Assembly (NCBI GenBank): GCA_003250275.1
Contig: QKGW01000185.1
Span: 1-10,893, forward strand
Length of the DNA: 10,893 nucleotides
Reading direction: 5' to 3'
Source of the DNA: Alphaproteobacteria bacterium
GTDB lineage: Bacteria > Pseudomonadota > Alphaproteobacteria > Rhodospirillales > Rhodospirillaceae
Of this stretch, positions 8,271-10,893 are shown piece after piece. The translations under genes and the position numbers were made by a program. Under the pieces are notes generated by a model. It ran no database searches and was not told the origin of the DNA. It worked only from the letters and a program-made list of their open reading frames with translations. Numbering within the stretch: position 1 is the stretch's first letter; each line of letters begins with the position of its first letter.

Positions 8271-8936
8271 TCAGGCGCGCGGCGGGATCGAGAGACCCGC
8301 CTTCTCCGCGTCCTTGAGGAACGCGGCGATGCCGCTGTCGGTGAGCGGATGCTTGATCATCTGGCGCAGGATCGCGGGCGGCATGGTGATCACGTCCGCC
8401 GCGAGGCGCGCGGCTTCGAGCACGTGGTGGACGTGGCGCGCCGAGGCGACCAGAACCTCGGTGCCGTACTGCGGGTAGTTGTGGAAGATCTCGACGATGT
8501 CGGCGATCAGGCCCATGCCGTCGTGGCCGATGTCGTCGAGGCGGCCGACGAACGGCGAGACGAACGCGGCGCCCGCCTTGGCGGCGAGGAGCGCCTGCAC
8601 CGGCGAGAAGCAGAGCGTGACGTTGACCTTCACGCCTTCGTCGGCGAGGACGCGGCAGGCCTTGAGGCCGTCGAAGGTGAGCGGCACCTTGATCGCCACG
8701 TTGGGAGCGATCGCCCGCAGCACCTCGGCTTCGCGCAGCATCCCCGCGGTATCGGTGGCGAGGACCTCGGCGCTGATCGGGCCCTCGACCAGCGCGCAGA
8801 TTTCCGCGATGATCTCGGTCATTGGGCGGCCGGTCTTGGCGGCGAGGGACGGGTTGGTGGTCACGCCGTCCACCAGTCCGGTGGCGGCGAGGTCGCGGAT
8901 CTCGGCGATGTCCGCCGTATCGAGGAAGAATTTCAT
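8271..8936 (-). CDS. tal: Transaldolase, short TalC/fructose-6-phosphate-aldolase-like type
   Basis: Class I aldolase-fold enzyme of about 221 residues, the size of the short MipB/TalC subfamily. It is predicted to transfer dihydroxyacetone units between sugar phosphates in the non-oxidative pentose phosphate pathway. Visible features are the start MKFFLDTADI, GVTTNPSL (24-31), the Schiff-base lysine K83 in IKVPLT, NVTLCFSP (105-112), SPFVGRLDDIG (127-137), and a C-terminal ITMPPAILRQM. At two positions that separate this subfamily from E. coli FsaA, this protein has E57 and F129, where FsaA has Q59 and Y131. That favours transaldolase over fructose-6-phosphate aldolase. The ATG at 8936 is chosen on family N-terminus. 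An upstream in-frame GTG at 9011 would add 25 unconserved residues and run into priA. The ribosome site is poor. First gene of the minus-strand tal-DUF484-xerC group. Confidence 0.93.
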   Translation of the reverse strand: MKFFLDTADIAEIRDLAATGLVDGVTTNPSLAAKTGRPMTEIIAEICALVEGPISAEVLATDTAGMLREAEVLRAIAPNVAIKVPLTFDGLKACRVLADEGVKVNVTLCFSPVQALLAAKAGAAFVSPFVGRLDDIGHDGMGLIADIVEIFHNYPQYGTEVLVASARHVHHVLEAARLAADVITMPPAILRQMIKHPLTDSGIAAFLKDAEKAGLSIPPRA

Positions 8937-8996
8937 GGCACCGGATTTGGCTGGTTTGCTAAGGAGGCCGTTCGGTATCGCAACGGAGTTTAACCG
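8937..8996. promoter_or_regulatory. 60-bp divergent spacer between tal and priA
   Basis: The two genes start back to back only 60 bp apart, so the promoters of both, or at least their leaders, must fit here or overlap the coding starts. I could not find a convincing -35/-10 pair on either strand. The stretch contains AAGGAGG at 8961-8967, a perfect Shine-Dalgarno string on the + strand with no start codon at the right distance. Confidence 0.45.
8985..8988 (+). promoter_or_regulatory. Ribosome binding site of priA
   Basis: GGAG at 8985-8988 lies 8 nt before the ATG at 8997, good spacing, and supports that start over any downstream methionine. Confidence 0.55.
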
Positions 8997-10520
8997 ATGA
9001 ATCCGCTTCACGCCACCTCCGCCGCGCCCGATCGGGTGGCGGTGCGCGTGCCGCTGCCGGTCGGCTCCGACTATACCTATAAGGTGCCCGAGGGGTGGAG
9101 CGTGCCGCCCGGCGCGCTGGTGCGCGTGCCGGTGAGCGGGCGCGAGCTCTGGGCCGCGGCGTGGGGTGCGGCGGACGACGACCTGCCCGAGGCGCGGCTC
9201 AAGCCGGTGCGCGCGGTCTCGGATATGCCGCCGCTATCGGAGGCGATGCGCCGCTTCGTCGACTGGGTCGCCGAGTACACCCTTTCGCCGCCCGGCGCGG
9301 TGTTGAAGATGGTGCTGCCGGTGCCCGCCGCGCTCGAACCCGAAATCTCCGCGAGCGGCGTGGTCCGCGCCAAGGTCTGGCCCGAGGGGCTGCGCCGCAC
9401 CGGCGCGCGCGAGCGGATCTGGGCGCGCCTCGAAGACGCCGGGCCGATGAGCGTCGCCGAGGCCGCCCGCCGCGCCGGGGTCGGCGACGGCGCGGTGCGC
9501 GGTCTCCTCGAGGCGGGCGCGCTGCTCCCGGCGGCGCTGCCGCGCGAACGTTTCGATGCGCCCGACCCCGAGGCCGCGCCGCCGGTGCTCGGCCCCGAGC
9601 AGGCCGCCGCCGCCGCCGAGTTGCGCGGGCGCGTCGGTGCGGGGTATTCGGTGACGCTGCTCGACGGCGTCACCGGCTCGGGCAAGACCGAGGTCTATTT
9701 CGAGGCGATCGCCGCCGCCCTGCGCGCGGGGCGTCAGGCGCTGGTGCTGGTGCCGGAAATCGCGCTCACCGCGCAGTGGCTGGAACGCTTCGCGCGGCGC
9801 TTCGGCACCGCCCCGGCGATCTGGCATTCGGGGATCACTCCGGCGCAGCGGCGCGACACCTGGCGGGCGATCGCGCGCGGCGAGGCGCAGGTGCTGGTCG
9901 GCGCGCGCTCGGCGCTGTTCCTGCCGTTCGCCGACCTCGGCCTGATCGTCGTCGACGAGGAGCACGAGCAGGCGTTCAAGCAGGAGGACGGCGTTCTCTA
10001 TCACGGGCGCGACATGGCGGTGGTGCGTGCGCACGTCGAGGCGATTCCCCTGGTGCTCGCCTCGGCGACGCCGTCGCTCGAAACCCTCGCCAACGCACGC
10101 GCCGGGCGCTACGCCACCCTTACCCTGCCGACCCGCCACGGCGGCGCGGAGCTGCCGACGGTCAAGCTCGTCGATCTGCGCGAGACTCCGCCCGAGCCGC
10201 TGCCCGGCGGGCGCAACTGGCTCGCGCCGCCGCTCGTCGCGGCGATGGCGGAAACCCTGGAGAAGGGCGAGCAGTCGCTGCTCTACCTGAACCGTCGCGG
10301 CTACGCGCCGCTGACCTTGTGCCGCGCCTGCGGTCATCGGCTGCAGTGCCCGCACTGCACCGCGTGGCTGGTCGAGCACCGCGACCGCCGCGGCTCGCGC
10401 CTGCAGTGCCATCACTGCGGCTACGCCACGCCGTTGCCCGAGACCTGCCCGTCGTGCGGTGCGGAGGAGAGCTTCGTCGCCTGCGGGCCGGGGGTCGAGC
10501 GTATCGCCGAGGAGAGGTGA
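8997..10520 (+). CDS. priA: Primosomal protein N' (PriA helicase), frame 1 part ending at an apparent frameshift
   Basis: PriA recognises stalled forks and D-loops and reloads the replisome. This reading frame gives 507 residues; the full protein is usually about 730. Parts in order: the N-terminal 3'-end-binding domain (about 13-110, VAVRVPLPVGSDYTYKVPEG); a winged-helix-like part (about 135-185); helicase lobe 1 with Walker A GVTGSGKT (224-231), DEEH (320-323) and SATPS (356-360); and the zinc-binding insert with eight cysteines in four CxxC pairs (C442/C445, C451/C454, C471/C474, C484/C487). The frame stops right after GPGVERIAEE, where relatives continue directly into helicase lobe 2. That continuation is intact in the -1 frame from 10517. 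The start at 8997 is supported by GGAG eight bases upstream. Diverges from tal. Confidence 0.9.
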   Translation: MNPLHATSAAPDRVAVRVPLPVGSDYTYKVPEGWSVPPGALVRVPVSGRELWAAAWGAADDDLPEARLKPVRAVSDMPPLSEAMRRFVDWVAEYTLSPPGAVLKMVLPVPAALEPEISASGVVRAKVWPEGLRRTGARERIWARLEDAGPMSVAEAARRAGVGDGAVRGLLEAGALLPAALPRERFDAPDPEAAPPVLGPEQAAAAAELRGRVGAGYSVTLLDGVTGSGKTEVYFEAIAAALRAGRQALVLVPEIALTAQWLERFARRFGTAPAIWHSGITPAQRRDTWRAIARGEAQVLVGARSALFLPFADLGLIVVDEEHEQAFKQEDGVLYHGRDMAVVRAHVEAIPLVLASATPSLETLANARAGRYATLTLPTRHGGAELPTVKLVDLRETPPEPLPGGRNWLAPPLVAAMAETLEKGEQSLLYLNRRGYAPLTLCRACGHRLQCPHCTAWLVEHRDRRGSRLQCHHCGYATPLPETCPSCGAEESFVACGPGVERIAEER

Positions 10521-10893
10521 CGCGGCGTTTCCCCGAGGCGCGGCAGCTGGTGCTCGCATCCGATCTCCTTGCCGGGCCCGCCGAGGCCAAGGCCGCGCTC
10601 GACAGCATCACCGCGCGCGAGATCGACGTGGTGATCGGCACCCAGATGGTGGCGAAGGGCCATCACTTCCCCGGCCTTACTCTTGTCGGGGTGATCGATT
10701 CGGACGTCGGTCTCGCGGGCGGCGACCTGCGCGCCGCCGAACGCACCTTCCAATTGCTGCATCAGGTCGCCGGACGCGCCGGGCGCGGCGAATTGCGCGG
10801 CACGGTGATGATGCAGACCTACGATCCCGCGCAGCCGGTGATCGCCGCGCTCGCCGCCGGCGACCGCGAGGCGTTCGTCGCCGCCGAGCAGAC
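10517..10893 (+). pseudogene. priA: PriA helicase C-terminal lobe, continuing in the -1 frame; cut by window edge
   Basis: From the GTG at 10517 to the window end the -1 frame is fully open. It encodes the direct continuation of PriA: VTRRFPEARQLVLASDLLAG, helicase motif V (VVIGTQMVAKGHHFPGLTLV), DSDVGLAGGDLRAAERTFQLL and motif VI (QVAGRAGRG). No separate start or ribosome site fits, so this is not an independent gene. Removing one AG from the GAGGAGAGG run at 10509-10517 would give the expected ...AEEVTRRFPEAR. Either the gene carries a recent 2-bp insertion or the assembly has a small error. The sequence shows no other decay, which favours a recent event or an artefact. Confidence 0.85.

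Noticed and set aside
6590..8317. 575-codon + strand open frame across xerC and DUF484
   Set aside because: It is antisense to two conserved genes, has Arg/Gly/Ala-rich sequence that changes character along its length, and has no domain. It is a GC-rich shadow.

Overview
The window is about 10.9 kb of very GC-rich DNA (roughly two thirds G+C or more), densely coded, with no transposase, phage gene, rRNA or tRNA that I can see. Protein sequences and gene order point to the chromosome of an alphaproteobacterium, probably of the Rhodospirillales type. The signs are a sucA-sucB-lpd block, a DUF484-xerC pair, a short TalC-type transaldolase divergent from priA, a cytoplasmic chemoreceptor-like protein, and a hairpin-rich intergenic repeat block. 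The taxonomic placement is inference from memory of such neighbourhoods.

Layout. Positions 1-5263 (+ strand) encode the 2-oxoglutarate dehydrogenase complex: E1 (sucA, cut by the left edge), E2 (sucB) and E3 (lpd). E1 and E2 are 46 bp apart. E2 and E3 are separated by about 195 bp packed with perfect inverted repeats. A strong bidirectional terminator at 5288-5314 ends lpd and also ends the minus-strand block that converges on it. Positions 5325-8936 (- strand), read from right to left, carry tal, a DUF484/GAF-like gene, xerC and a soluble MCP-tip/Cache protein. The first three are tightly packed (14-nt gap, then a 22-nt overlap). The fourth follows after a 152-nt gap that holds a 17-bp palindrome and a possible promoter. 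A 60-bp divergent spacer separates tal from priA (+ strand), which runs off the right edge and carries an apparent 2-nt frameshift at about 10515.

How the genes work together. SucA, SucB and Lpd convert 2-oxoglutarate, CoA and NAD+ to succinyl-CoA, CO2 and NADH; Lpd may also serve other lipoyl complexes. XerC and PriA are chromosome-maintenance proteins (dimer resolution and replication restart), and DUF484 proteins often sit next to xerC. The transaldolase belongs to the non-oxidative pentose phosphate pathway. Most of the window is therefore housekeeping. I do not see a defence island or another clearly new multi-gene system. The least ordinary items are the soluble receptor-like protein with reversed domain order (5325-6422), the composite palindrome block (3670-3830), the frameshift in priA, and the palindrome upstream of the receptor gene.
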